Shown: positions 26,051 through 32,202, counted from the first letter of the stretch. The stretch is DNA of 64,000 bases from Bacteroidota bacterium (GCA_018267215.1 JAFDYX010000021.1:62001-126000); one strand, 5' to 3'. The notes: generated by a model from the sequence alone, not told the origin. Translations and numbers: made by a program.

Positions 26051-26560
26051 ATGAAACTAAAATTTTGCTTTATAGTCCTGTTAATTATAACAGGAAGTTT
26101 GCATGCACAAGATGAAATTTTAAAAATCGGGCAACCGGCTCCTGAAATTTCATTACCTGACCTCAACGGAAATACTACAACGCTTTCATCTTTAAAAGGC
26201 AAATTGGTGTTGATAGATTTTTGGGCAACTTGGTGTGCCCCTTGTGTAAAAGAGCAGCCCGAACTAAAAGCCATTTACGATAAACATCGTAATCAGGTAA
26301 AGGCTGAAAAATTTGAAATACTGGGTGTGTCATTAGATAAAAGCAAAGAGCATTGGCAAAAGGGTGTTGCGCGTTTTAAAATTAATTGGTTGCAGCTAAG
26401 TGACCTGAAGTATTGGAAAAGCCAGGTGGCAAAAGATTATGCCATTACGGAGCTGCCTTTTAACGTACTAATAGATGAGCAGGGCAAAATTATAGCTATT
26501 AACTTGCACGGAGCAGCTTTACAAAATTTTATAAATAATTACTTGAGTCATCAGAAATAA
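26051..26560 (+). CDS. TlpA/ResA-family thioredoxin-like protein
   Basis: 169 residues. Signal peptide (MKLKFCFIVLLIITGSLHA). The AhpC/TSA-Redoxin-like domain carries the active site WATWCAPCVKEQPELKAIY (CxPC-type, CAPC), then KFEILGVSLDKSKEHW, WLQLSDLKYW and the cis-Pro region ELPFNVLIDEQGKIIAINLHG. It would act in the periplasm as a thiol-disulfide reductant, for example in cytochrome c maturation or general repair. It forms a two-gene operon with the rhodanese gene (2-nt gap). Confidence 0.93.
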   Translation: MKLKFCFIVLLIITGSLHAQDEILKIGQPAPEISLPDLNGNTTTLSSLKGKLVLIDFWATWCAPCVKEQPELKAIYDKHRNQVKAEKFEILGVSLDKSKEHWQKGVARFKINWLQLSDLKYWKSQVAKDYAITELPFNVLIDEQGKIIAINLHGAALQNFINNYLSHQK

Positions 26561-26622
26561 CACAGCCCCACTTTATTTTGAGGGACATTCGAAATAAACT
26601 ACTCTATCTTTTTTCGATTCTT

Positions 26623-26831
26623 CTACCTCTTGACATTCAGCGCATAGGCGCTCTTTTTGGAATCGTGAAACTCTTGATAAACAACTTGCCAATCTTTGAA
26701 CTTGCCCGTATATCCTGAGTGGTTGCTGTTGTACTTCCTCACCCACTCTTCTATCGCCTCGGTTGTATGCCCGACATAGTATTTACCTGCTGCCTCGCCT
26801 CAGAAAACAAAATGTAAAAAATGGACTCCAT
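26623..26831 (-). pseudogene. Frameshifted GIY-YIG gene (third unit)
   Basis: Begins ATG at 26831 with MESIFYILFSEA, as in the intact copy (MEPIFYILFSEAAGK). The 5-nt string GCCTC is doubled at 26792-26801, shifting the frame; after it the original frame resumes as GKYYVGHTTEAIEEWVRKYN and GYTGKFKDWQVVYQEFHDSK, then stops early (LNVKR stop at 26623), lacking the terminal KSWKSKSRIEKLI helix and the HPAR end. DNA identity to the open copy is high up to the DW region and falls after it, so the copies may come from different units rather than a recent duplication. Confidence 0.75.
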
Positions 26832-26835
26832 ACAA

Positions 26836-26867
26836 AACAAAAAAACCCCAGAATCGCCTCTGAGGTT
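26836..26867 (-). terminator. Terminator hairpin after tRNA-like copy 3
   Basis: On the minus strand, immediately after CCA, AACCTCAGA and TCTGGGGTT pair (one G-U) and are followed by a T-run. It is the same hairpin that follows the intact tRNA-Val, with one base changed. Confidence 0.6.
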
Positions 26868-26922
26868 TGGTGGGAGCTGAGGGGTTCGAACCCCCGACCC
26901 TCCCGCTTATCGGGCGGGATGG
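26868..26922 (-). pseudogene. tRNA-Val-like 3' fragment with CCA (copy 3)
   Basis: From 26922 on the minus strand: an anticodon-arm-like hairpin CCCGC-CCGATAA-GCGGG, then GGTC, the T-arm with TTCGAAC, acceptor AGCTCCC and ACCA identical to tRNA-Val. The 5' half (acceptor 5' strand and D-arm) is absent. Codons through the anticodon-like arm spell HPAR then TAA, the same ending as the GIY-YIG frame of unit 1. Confidence 0.75.
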
Positions 26923-27100
26923 AAGACCACGTCTTTGTTCAACGGATAAATGACGTGTCGAGAATCCCGCTAATCCCGCTAAACCCACCAACCCACATCT
27001 ATCCGCGGGGTTATGAGCCGGTGTTGGCAGCCATGTTTATTTAATAATCAATCAATTGTAAAATAAAAGTAATTTTATAATTACTTTATGTAATCTAAAG

Positions 27101-27131
27101 TTGATTTTTAGTAATTTATACATTACATTTG
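27101..27131 (+). promoter_or_regulatory. Bacteroidota-type promoter inside the cassette
   Basis: TTG at 27101-27103 and TACATTTG at 27124-27131 (TAnnTTTG) are 20 nt apart. The ATG of the membrane protein follows at 27149, so the leader would be very short. Confidence 0.6.
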
Positions 27132-27148
27132 TAACCTAATCATAAAAT

Positions 27149-27631
27149 ATGAAAACTAAATTCCTTTTCCCGAATCAATTTAAACGAATTGGATGGATTT
27201 TATTAATCCCATCAACAATTCTCGGAATCTTAATCATTTTTTTTGACTACAAATTCAAATTCTTCGATTCTAGTGTATTTACAATCTATACTACAGAATT
27301 TGGAGTCAAGAAAACTATTTTAGGATTTTTTGATGGCAATTATGCAAATACAATTGCTGGAATTCTATTCTTAATTGGAGCAATACTCGTTGCATTCTCA
27401 AAAGAAAAAAATGAAGACGAGTTTATCGCTAAAACAAGATTAGAATCTCTAGTCTGGGCAACTTATGTCAACTATGCAATTTTAGCATTGTGTACACTAT
27501 TCTTTTTCAATATGGAATTTTTGCTTGTAATGATTTTCAACATGTTTACTATTTTAATCTTCTTTATTATTCGTTTTTATTATATCCTTTATAAGACAAA
27601 TAAATCTTTGAGCTATGAAAAACAATCTTAA
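27149..27631 (+). CDS. Four-helix membrane protein paired with an XRE regulator
   Basis: 160 residues, strongly hydrophobic. Four probable membrane helices: IGWILLIPSTILGILIIFF, ANTIAGILFLIGAILVAF, WATYVNYAILALCTLFFF and FLLVMIFNMFTILIFFIIRF. Between helices 2 and 3 lies a charged stretch KEKNEDEFIAKTRLESL. No named family recognised. Its 3' end overlaps the downstream regulator by 17 nt, so the two are co-translated. Pairs of a small multi-helix membrane protein and a short Cro/CI-type regulator are common in bacteria and archaea; the regulator usually controls its own operon. AT-rich composition suggests horizontal acquisition. Confidence 0.8.
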   Translation: MKTKFLFPNQFKRIGWILLIPSTILGILIIFFDYKFKFFDSSVFTIYTTEFGVKKTILGFFDGNYANTIAGILFLIGAILVAFSKEKNEDEFIAKTRLESLVWATYVNYAILALCTLFFFNMEFLLVMIFNMFTILIFFIIRFYYILYKTNKSLSYEKQS

Positions 27632-27815
27632 AGTTGAAAGAGCAATTAGAAATATAACTCAAGAAGAATTGGCAGTAAAAATAGGCGTAACAAGGCAAGC
27701 AATTAATTCAATTGAACTGAATAAATATGTTCCATCAACAGTTCTTGCACTCAAGTTTTCATTATATTTTGGTAAAACTGTCAATGAACTTTTTACATTA
27801 GAAGAATCTGACTAA
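27615..27815 (+). CDS. Short XRE/Cro-type transcriptional regulator
   Basis: 66 residues, almost only a helix-turn-helix: NITQEELAVKIGVTRQAINSIELNKYVPS is the HTH_3 pattern, followed by STVLALKFSLYFGKTVNELFTLEE. The form resembles YozG-like regulators that accompany small membrane proteins. It begins inside the membrane protein gene (17-nt overlap) and is followed by a terminator. It probably autoregulates the cassette promoter at 27101-27131. Confidence 0.9.
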   Translation: MKNNLKVERAIRNITQEELAVKIGVTRQAINSIELNKYVPSTVLALKFSLYFGKTVNELFTLEESD

Positions 27816-27822
27816 ACAAATC

Positions 27823-27855
27823 AAAAAGCTCTTTCGTCAACGACTGAGCTTTTTT
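27823..27855 (+). terminator. Terminator of the cassette operon
   Basis: AAAAAGCTC (27823-27831) pairs with GAGCTTTTT (27846-27854) across a 14-nt loop, ending in a T-run, 7 nt after the XRE gene stop. Confidence 0.7.
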
Positions 27856-27870
27856 CACATGGCTGCCAAC

Positions 27871-27941
27871 GTTCCGGTCGTGTGCCCAACATAATGCTTA
27901 CCGGCTGTGTGGGAAAACAAAATATAGAAAATAGATGCCAT
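27871..27941 (-). pseudogene. Truncated GIY-YIG gene start (second unit)
   Basis: From the ATG at 27941 the frame reads MASIFYILFSHTAGKHYVGH then TT, matching the first residues of the open copy (EPIFYILFSEAAGKYYVGHTT). Similarity ends at the GTTGGCAGCCATG boundary of the cassette. The remaining two thirds of the gene are not found nearby except for the HPAR-encoding tRNA-like end at 26911-26922. Confidence 0.7.
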
Positions 27942-27947
27942 GCAAAA

Positions 27948-27976
27948 TAAAAAACCTCAGAATCGCCTCTGAGGTT
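27948..27976 (-). terminator. Terminator hairpin after tRNA-like copy 2
   Basis: AACCTCAGA/TCTGAGGTT stem with a short loop and trailing T-run on the minus strand directly after CCA, identical in sequence to the hairpin after the intact tRNA-Val. Confidence 0.6.
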
Positions 27977-28039
27977 TGGTGGGAGCTGAGGGGTTCGAAC
28001 CCCCGACCTTCCCGCCTATCGGGCGGGATGCCCTGAACC
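27977..28039 (-). pseudogene. tRNA-Val-like 3' fragment with CCA (copy 2)
   Basis: Similarity to tRNA-Val starts in the D-loop (GGTTCAGGGC versus GGTTCAGAGC), continues through a replaced anticodon arm (TCCCGC-CCGATAG-GCGGGA, 6-bp stem and 7-nt loop), then is identical from GGTC through the T-arm, acceptor and CCA. The acceptor 5' strand and D-stem 5' strand are missing, so it cannot fold as a full tRNA. The last codons of the GIY-YIG gene at 28016 overlap it. Confidence 0.75.
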
Positions 28040-28282
28040 TCCAATAAGTTTTTCAATCCGGGACTTACTCTTCCATGACTTCACTTCTAACTCACGTCTA
28101 TAGGCCTGTTCTTTCGATGCATACATTTCGATATAGACTGTCCGCCAATCTTTGAACTTGACCGTATATCCTGAGTGGTTGCTGTTGTACTTCCTCACCC
28201 ACTCTTCTATCGCCTCGGTTGTATGCCCGACATAGTATTTACCTGCTGCCTCAGAAAACAAAATGTAAAAAATGGGCTCCAT
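28016..28282 (-). CDS. Small GIY-YIG nuclease-like protein, open copy
   Basis: 88 residues from the ATG at 28282, which lies just after the terminator of tRNA-Val. The GIY-YIG core is plain: IFYILFS (GIY position) and KYYVGHT (YIG position), then KYNSNHSGYTVKFKDW and a terminal helix RRELEVKSWKSKSRIEKLI. Family members usually have ..ER(V/L)..HN at the catalytic Arg; here the aligned stretch is EEWVRKYN, so the Arg appears replaced by Trp and the His by Tyr. The last eight residues GGSGHPAR and the stop are encoded by tRNA-derived DNA. Single-domain GIY-YIG proteins beside tRNA genes are common in Bacteroidota; their activity is unproven. Confidence 0.85.
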   Translation of the reverse strand: MEPIFYILFSEAAGKYYVGHTTEAIEEWVRKYNSNHSGYTVKFKDWRTVYIEMYASKEQAYRRELEVKSWKSKSRIEKLIGGSGHPAR

Positions 28283-28289
28283 ACAAAAC

Positions 28290-28318
28290 AAAAAAACCTC
28301 AGAATCGCCTCTGAGGTT
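28290..28318 (-). terminator. Terminator of tRNA-Val
   Basis: AACCTCAGA (minus strand) pairs with TCTGAGGTT and is followed by a T-run. It begins directly after the encoded CCA end and lies before the GIY-YIG start codon. Confidence 0.7.
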
Positions 28319-28396
28319 TGGTGGGAGCTGAGGGGTTCGAACCCCCGACCCTCTGCTTGTAAGGCAGATGCTCTGAACCAGCTGAGCTAAGCTCCC
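28319..28396 (-). tRNA. tRNA-Val (anticodon UAC), CCA encoded
   Basis: 78 nt including CCA. Acceptor GGGAGCT pairs with AGCTCCC; D-stem GCTC/GAGC with AGCTGGTTCA loop; anticodon stem TCTGC/GCAGA with loop CTTACAA, anticodon TAC at positions 34-36; variable GGGTC; T-stem GGGGG/CCCTC (one G-U pair) with loop TTCGAAC; discriminator A followed by CCA. All arms are intact, unlike the two partial copies downstream on the same strand. It is preceded by a gene-free stretch of about 60 nt. Confidence 0.96.
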
Positions 28397-28460
28397 TTTT
28401 TTAAGGACTGCAAAGGTAATGGAGATTTTGAATTGAGCAAAAAAGGAATTAAAATAAGTG

Positions 28461-29225
28461 CTACGAACTGATCTTTCTGAAAAAATCTGATGCCTCCAGC
28501 ACCAATAGCTTAGTACCCGTTCCAAACTGAATGTTGGCCACTATGTCTTTACCCATTTTTTTCACAAAATTTACTTTTCCCCTTCCGTGGTGAAGGTGAA
28601 AAAGCTCATCATCTGTTTTCAGTTTGAGGAGTTGCTCCTGAGAAAAAGCCTCGCCCACGTAGTCGGGTAGCGGTGAAATGATTGGCAAATGTGTTTCCTG
28701 AGGCTTTTCCTGTGCGGGGCTGTCCATAGATGTTGTATCAACTACTGCTGCAGATGCATCCGGCTTAGGAAGTCCCAAGCCCAAGCGATCGAGCAGGGCG
28801 TATCTTTCTTCCTTATGTTCTACTGCTTTTTTAAGTGCTTCGCTCAGTTCTTCTGTTGCTTTTTGCACGGTGTCTATACGCAGCGATTCATCGTATTCCA
28901 AACTATGAAATTCACCCACATCAAATGGAGCCACTGATTTCAAATCTTTGATCAGCACCACCGGCAAGTGAAGCGCCTGCCGTACAGCCAGCACATAGGC
29001 GGCATCTGCATAGCCTGCGCTGATATCGCAAATCACTACCGGGCAGTCAACCAAGCCTTTTACTACATCCAACGGTTGGCTGCCGGGGTCATTCAGTTTT
29101 TCCGGCCAAAAACCTGCCAGGCGGCAAGCCGGAATGATCACATAATCATATACTCTTTTGAAATGTCCCGGTGGGTAGGTGCTGGGCTCAGCAGGTGGCG
29201 ATACAATCAAACATCTGTTTTCCAT
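28461..29225 (-). CDS. Nucleoside deoxyribosyltransferase-like protein with Tudor-like C terminus
   Basis: 254 residues from the ATG at 29225 (a TTG at 29276 is an alternative). The N-terminal 120 residues have the flavodoxin-like pattern of nucleoside 2-deoxyribosyltransferase/TIR-like proteins: NRCLIVSPPAEPSTYPPGHFKRVYDYVIIP, VVKGLVDCPVVICDISAGYADAAYVLAV, ALHLPVVLIKDL. The usual catalytic Glu in the NPNVxYELG-type motif is not evident (YADAAYVLAV). A low-complexity linker (about 150-195) leads to a C-terminal beta domain (LFHLHHGRGKVNFVKKMGKDIVANIQF, GTGTKLLVLEASDFFRKI) resembling the Tudor-like tail of UvrD/PcrA helicases. The gene is divergent from the kinase at 29360. Role unknown; nucleotide sensing is possible. 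Confidence 0.65.
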   Translation of the reverse strand: MENRCLIVSPPAEPSTYPPGHFKRVYDYVIIPACRLAGFWPEKLNDPGSQPLDVVKGLVDCPVVICDISAGYADAAYVLAVRQALHLPVVLIKDLKSVAPFDVGEFHSLEYDESLRIDTVQKATEELSEALKKAVEHKEERYALLDRLGLGLPKPDASAAVVDTTSMDSPAQEKPQETHLPIISPLPDYVGEAFSQEQLLKLKTDDELFHLHHGRGKVNFVKKMGKDIVANIQFGTGTKLLVLEASDFFRKISS

Positions 29226-29359
29226 ATTATTTGAAATTTCCTTCTGAAAGTTATTCTCAATTTTAAGATTATCCAAGTCGTTATAATAGATGGCACAGCC
29301 AAATCATGATCTGTGTGCAGCCGCTGATGATACATTGGTTTTGTGTAGCTTGCCTGAAC

Positions 29360-31372
29360 ATGCGTATTCTGTTATCAACTCTATTGTTAGTTCTGTCTTG
29401 TTTCGTTTTAGCCCAATCAAGCAAAGAAGACAGTCTTTTGGCTGTTTTAAAAACGAGCACGAAGGAGGCGGTAACTTTTCGTGTTTACAAACAACTGGGC
29501 GACTTGAACAGCGACACGCGAACTGCCCCTGCTATCTATTATTATCGGAAAGCCACTTCCTTTCCATTTCGCACCGAATATTCATCAGATTTTGTGGCGT
29601 GCCTTCAATCGTTGGGCACACTCTATCAAACGCTTGGCCGGTATGACTCTTCCATTTTATTATTTCAACAAGCCATTACGCTGGCGCAGCAGTTTCATGT
29701 ACCAAAAGAAATAGGTCGGGCTTATCAGGGGCTGGGCACTTCATTCTGGCGGCTGGCCCGGTTTGATACTGCCCATTATTATTTTAACCAGATGCTGTTG
29801 CAAGCTCTAGAACAGAAGGACATCAACCTGCAAGGCGATGCGCTGAACAACTTGGGCAATATGCTGGCCGATGAGGGGAAGTATGCCGAAGCATCAGAAA
29901 AATATATTGCCTCGGTAAATTGTTTTGAAAAAATAAAAAACGAAGACAGCATGGGCCGTGTGTTGGGCAATCTCGGCAACGTGCAAAACATCATCGGACA
30001 ATATGATAAAGCCCTTGATTATACGGCCCGCTCGCTTGCCATAGCAGACAAGCTGGGCAACCAGCGCAACAGTGCCTTTTGCCATCAACTGAGAGGAAGG
30101 ATTTACCGCAAACTGAAAGACCGCGAAAAAGCATTGGCAGAATACCAGCAGGCATTAAAAATTTATGTTCAGACAAAAGAAAATCTACGGCAGTCTGAAA
30201 CACTCAACAGCATTGGCAACATATATTTTGAGCAGGAAAAATTTGAAGAAGCAAAAGTAAAATATGAGCAAGCCTACCGAATAGCTCGCAAAATCAATCA
30301 TCTTTCAATTCTGGCATTTTCTTATTCCAGTTTGGGGCAAGTATGGTACAAGTTAAAAAACCCGATGCTGGCAATGCGCTATTTGGATTCCTCCATTGTT
30401 ATGGGGCGGCTCATTAAAAACAGATACTTGGTGCTGGATGCCTACGACATGAAAAGCCAGATCTATGCCGACCAAAACAATTTTAAAGAAGCGTGGCTGC
30501 TTCAACAAAAATTTTCTTCTCTGAAAGACAGCCTCAACGAAGAGTCAAACCTAAGCACAGCACAAGAACTGGAGGCCAAGTACCAAAACGAAAAAAAGCA
30601 AAATGAAATTACTTTGCTGCATCGCGACAAGCTGCTGCACGAAGCGGCCATCAGACAAAGCCGCACACTTGATGTAGCATTGGGAGTTTTTGTAGTGCTG
30701 GCATTGGTTATCGGGCTGTTGATTTTTAACCGCCAAAAAATGATGGGCCATGCCAAACGGCAGATGGAAATCGAAAAAATCAGAAATCAGATTGCGCGCG
30801 ACCTGCATGACGACATGGGCTCTACGCTCTCCAGCATTAATATCTTCAGCCAACTGGGCGAAAAAGATGAGCGCAACCCCACGCTGGCAAAGTACTTTCA
30901 GCGCATAGGCGAGCATTCTTCTAAAATGATGGAGAACATGGCCGACATGGTGTGGGCTATCAACCCCGACAACGACACGTTTCAAAAAACGGTAACCAGG
31001 ATGAAAGAATTTTCTTCTGAAATATTGGAACCAAAAAACATCAGTTATCAATTTGATGTTGAACCCTCACTCCATTCTATTTCGCTCCATTCTGCCAAGC
31101 GCAAAAATCTGTTTTTAATTTTTAAAGAAGCGATCAACAATGCCGCCAAGTACAGTGAAGGCAATTTTATCCGTATCGTTTTTGAGCGCAGTGAAGATTC
31201 GCTGGTACTGTCTATCCTCGATAATGGAAAAGGCTTTGACTCCGCCCATCATCAGGCCGGCAACGGGTTGGGCAATATGAAGGAACGCGCAGCAGGCATG
31301 GGCGGAGCCATCAACATTACTGCTACACCGGGCAAGGGCGTGAGCATACAGGTGCGCGTGGCCATCACATAA
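29360..31372 (+). CDS. TPR-containing sensor histidine kinase (NarX/LiaS type)
   Basis: 670 residues from the ATG at 29360, which gives a signal peptide (MRILLSTLLLVLSCFVLAQS). A periplasmic array of about seven TPR repeats follows (for example AIYYYRKATSF, GDALNNLGNMLADEGKYAEA, SETLNSIGNIYFEQEKFEEA). One membrane helix (DVALGVFVVLALVIGLLIF, about residue 435-455) precedes a HisKA_3 region with phospho-acceptor His in IARDLHDDMGSTLSSINIF and an HATPase domain (FKEAINNAAKYSEG, DNGKGFDS, GNGLGNMKERAAGMGG). Partner regulator follows 54 nt downstream. The ligand is unknown. Confidence 0.93.
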   Translation: MRILLSTLLLVLSCFVLAQSSKEDSLLAVLKTSTKEAVTFRVYKQLGDLNSDTRTAPAIYYYRKATSFPFRTEYSSDFVACLQSLGTLYQTLGRYDSSILLFQQAITLAQQFHVPKEIGRAYQGLGTSFWRLARFDTAHYYFNQMLLQALEQKDINLQGDALNNLGNMLADEGKYAEASEKYIASVNCFEKIKNEDSMGRVLGNLGNVQNIIGQYDKALDYTARSLAIADKLGNQRNSAFCHQLRGRIYRKLKDREKALAEYQQALKIYVQTKENLRQSETLNSIGNIYFEQEKFEEAKVKYEQAYRIARKINHLSILAFSYSSLGQVWYKLKNPMLAMRYLDSSIVMGRLIKNRYLVLDAYDMKSQIYADQNNFKEAWLLQQKFSSLKDSLNEESNLSTAQELEAKYQNEKKQNEITLLHRDKLLHEAAIRQSRTLDVALGVFVVLALVIGLLIFNRQKMMGHAKRQMEIEKIRNQIARDLHDDMGSTLSSINIFSQLGEKDERNPTLAKYFQRIGEHSSKMMENMADMVWAINPDNDTFQKTVTRMKEFSSEILEPKNISYQFDVEPSLHSISLHSAKRKNLFLIFKEAINNAAKYSEGNFIRIVFERSEDSLVLSILDNGKGFDSAHHQAGNGLGNMKERAAGMGGAINITATPGKGVSIQVRVAIT

Positions 31373-31426
31373 TTATGGTATTTTAAAAATCTTCAGTTAT
31401 AGTTTTCTTTGACTGCCAGAAAAACG

Positions 31427-32059
31427 ATGATAACATCTGTACTGATTTATGAAGACAATGAACTGCTGCGTGAAAGCTTAGGCAGCATGCTTTCGGCCAA
31501 TCAACAATATAAAGTAGCCGGGGCTTTTGGCAATGTCTTGCAGGTGCTGGATCAGTTGAAAGAATATAAACCCCATCTGGTGCTGATGGATATTGATATG
31601 CCGGGGTTGAGCGGTATTGATGCGGTGAGTAAAATCAGGGCAGCCGGATGGAAAACACCCATCCTGATGCTCACCGTTTTTGATGACAACCGGCATGTGT
31701 TCGATGCTATCTGTGCGGGTGCCTCGGGCTACCTGCTGAAAAAACATTTGTCTTCTAAGTTATTTAATGCGCTGGAAGAATTGTTGGGCGGTGGCGCGCC
31801 CATGTCGCCCAGCATTGCCGGCATGGTCATTCAGTCTATGCACAAAAGGCCTGCGCAAAATAACCCTTACGGGTTAACCACACGCGAAACAGAAATGTTA
31901 ACATCTCTTTCTAAAGGGAACAGTTATAAGTTGGTGGCCGCTGAGCTAACCATCAGCATTGACACCGTTCGCTCGCACATCAAAAACGTGTACGAAAAAC
32001 TGCAGGTACACTCGCAAGCCGAGGCGGTAGCCAAAGCAATTGGCGAAAAATTAGTGTAG
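31427..32059 (+). CDS. NarL/FixJ-family response regulator
   Basis: 210 residues from the ATG at 31427 (a TTG at 31409 would add six residues). Receiver: SVLIYEDNELLRESL, phospho-Asp in LVLMDIDMPGLSG, Thr in ILMLTVFDD, Lys in GYLLKKHLS. LuxR-type helix-turn-helix at the C terminus: GLTTRETEMLTSLSKGNSYK, LVAAELTISIDTVRSHIKNV, YEKLQVHSQAEAVAKAIG. Partner of the TPR kinase just upstream. Its 3' end (AIGEKLV codons) is part of a tandem duplication that extends into the intergenic region. Confidence 0.95.
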   Translation: MITSVLIYEDNELLRESLGSMLSANQQYKVAGAFGNVLQVLDQLKEYKPHLVLMDIDMPGLSGIDAVSKIRAAGWKTPILMLTVFDDNRHVFDAICAGASGYLLKKHLSSKLFNALEELLGGGAPMSPSIAGMVIQSMHKRPAQNNPYGLTTRETEMLTSLSKGNSYKLVAAELTISIDTVRSHIKNVYEKLQVHSQAEAVAKAIGEKLV

Positions 32060-32136
32060 CGAGACCTTTGAGGTTTCTAAAAATCAATTAGCGAAAAATT
32101 AGAGAGAGACCTTTGAGGTTTAAAAAAACCTCAAAG
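32037..32136. repeat. Tandem duplication of the regulator 3' end with CTTTGAGGTTT inverted repeat
   Basis: CAATTGGCGAAAAATTAG (32037-32054) recurs as CAATTAGCGAAAAATTAG at 32085-32102, and GAGACCTTTGAGGTTT (32061-32076) recurs at 32106-32121. The second copy pairs with AACCTCAAAG at 32127-32136 to make a perfect 10-bp stem (CTTTGAGGTT), with no T-run afterwards. It may serve as transcript end or RNA stabiliser. Confidence 0.7.
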
Positions 32137-32184
32137 ATCTGCGGTAGATAAAATTTAAAGCAGGAAGATTGGCGTTAGTTTAAG

Positions 32185-32202
32185 ATCACATCATTATGTG
32201 AT
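32185..32202. promoter_or_regulatory. Inverted repeat upstream of the large T9SS substrate
   Basis: ATCACAT (32185-32191) and ATGTGAT (32196-32202) form a 7+4+7 inverted repeat 100 nt before the ATG at 32302. A second one, TGAAATTC/GAATTTCA, lies at about 32210-32231. Operator or RNA hairpin; no promoter elements could be fixed. Confidence 0.35.

Larger units (their letters stand above)
27023..27870. mobile_element. Compact AT-rich cassette bounded by 13-bp inverted repeats
   Basis: GTTGGCAGCCATG (27023-27035) and CATGGCTGCCAAC (27858-27870) are perfect inverted copies; a CCGG lies just outside each with slightly different spacing. Between them are a promoter, a membrane protein gene, an XRE regulator and a terminator, all markedly more AT-rich than the neighbours. 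The right end abuts the broken GIY-YIG frame of unit 2, which loses homology to the intact copy exactly there. No transposase or integrase is inside, so it would be moved in trans or be an old insertion. Confidence 0.5.
26623..28396 (-). mobile_element. Array of GIY-YIG/tRNA-3'-end units behind tRNA-Val
   Basis: Reading on the minus strand from 28396: intact tRNA-Val, terminator hairpin, open GIY-YIG gene, tRNA-like 3' copy with CCA, the same terminator hairpin, truncated GIY-YIG start, (inserted cassette), second tRNA-like 3' copy with CCA, the same hairpin, frameshifted GIY-YIG. About 45-50 nt covering the T-arm, acceptor, CCA and hairpin are nearly identical in the three places. This is what repeated insertion at a tRNA 3' end would leave, with each unit carrying a tRNA end. 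Mechanism is inferred; see findings. Confidence 0.6.

Noticed and set aside
26763-27044. Open frame over the tRNA-like copy 3 on the plus strand (and similar frames at 26800-26991 minus, 28175-28390 plus, and the N-terminal extension of the GIY-YIG frame to 28525)
   Set aside because: These translate tRNA or tRNA-like DNA (GSNPRPSR, GGSNPSAPTKP, RGSGVRTPQLPP patterns), a well-known artefact of reading through tRNA genes.
27018-27885. Integron attC sites at the cassette ends (GTTATGAGCC, GTTGGCAGCC, TGCCCAAC strings)
   Set aside because: Core-site-like strings are present, but I could not assemble the R'/L' and L''/R'' pairs of an attC hairpin at either end, and no integrase is in the window. 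Left as plain inverted repeats.
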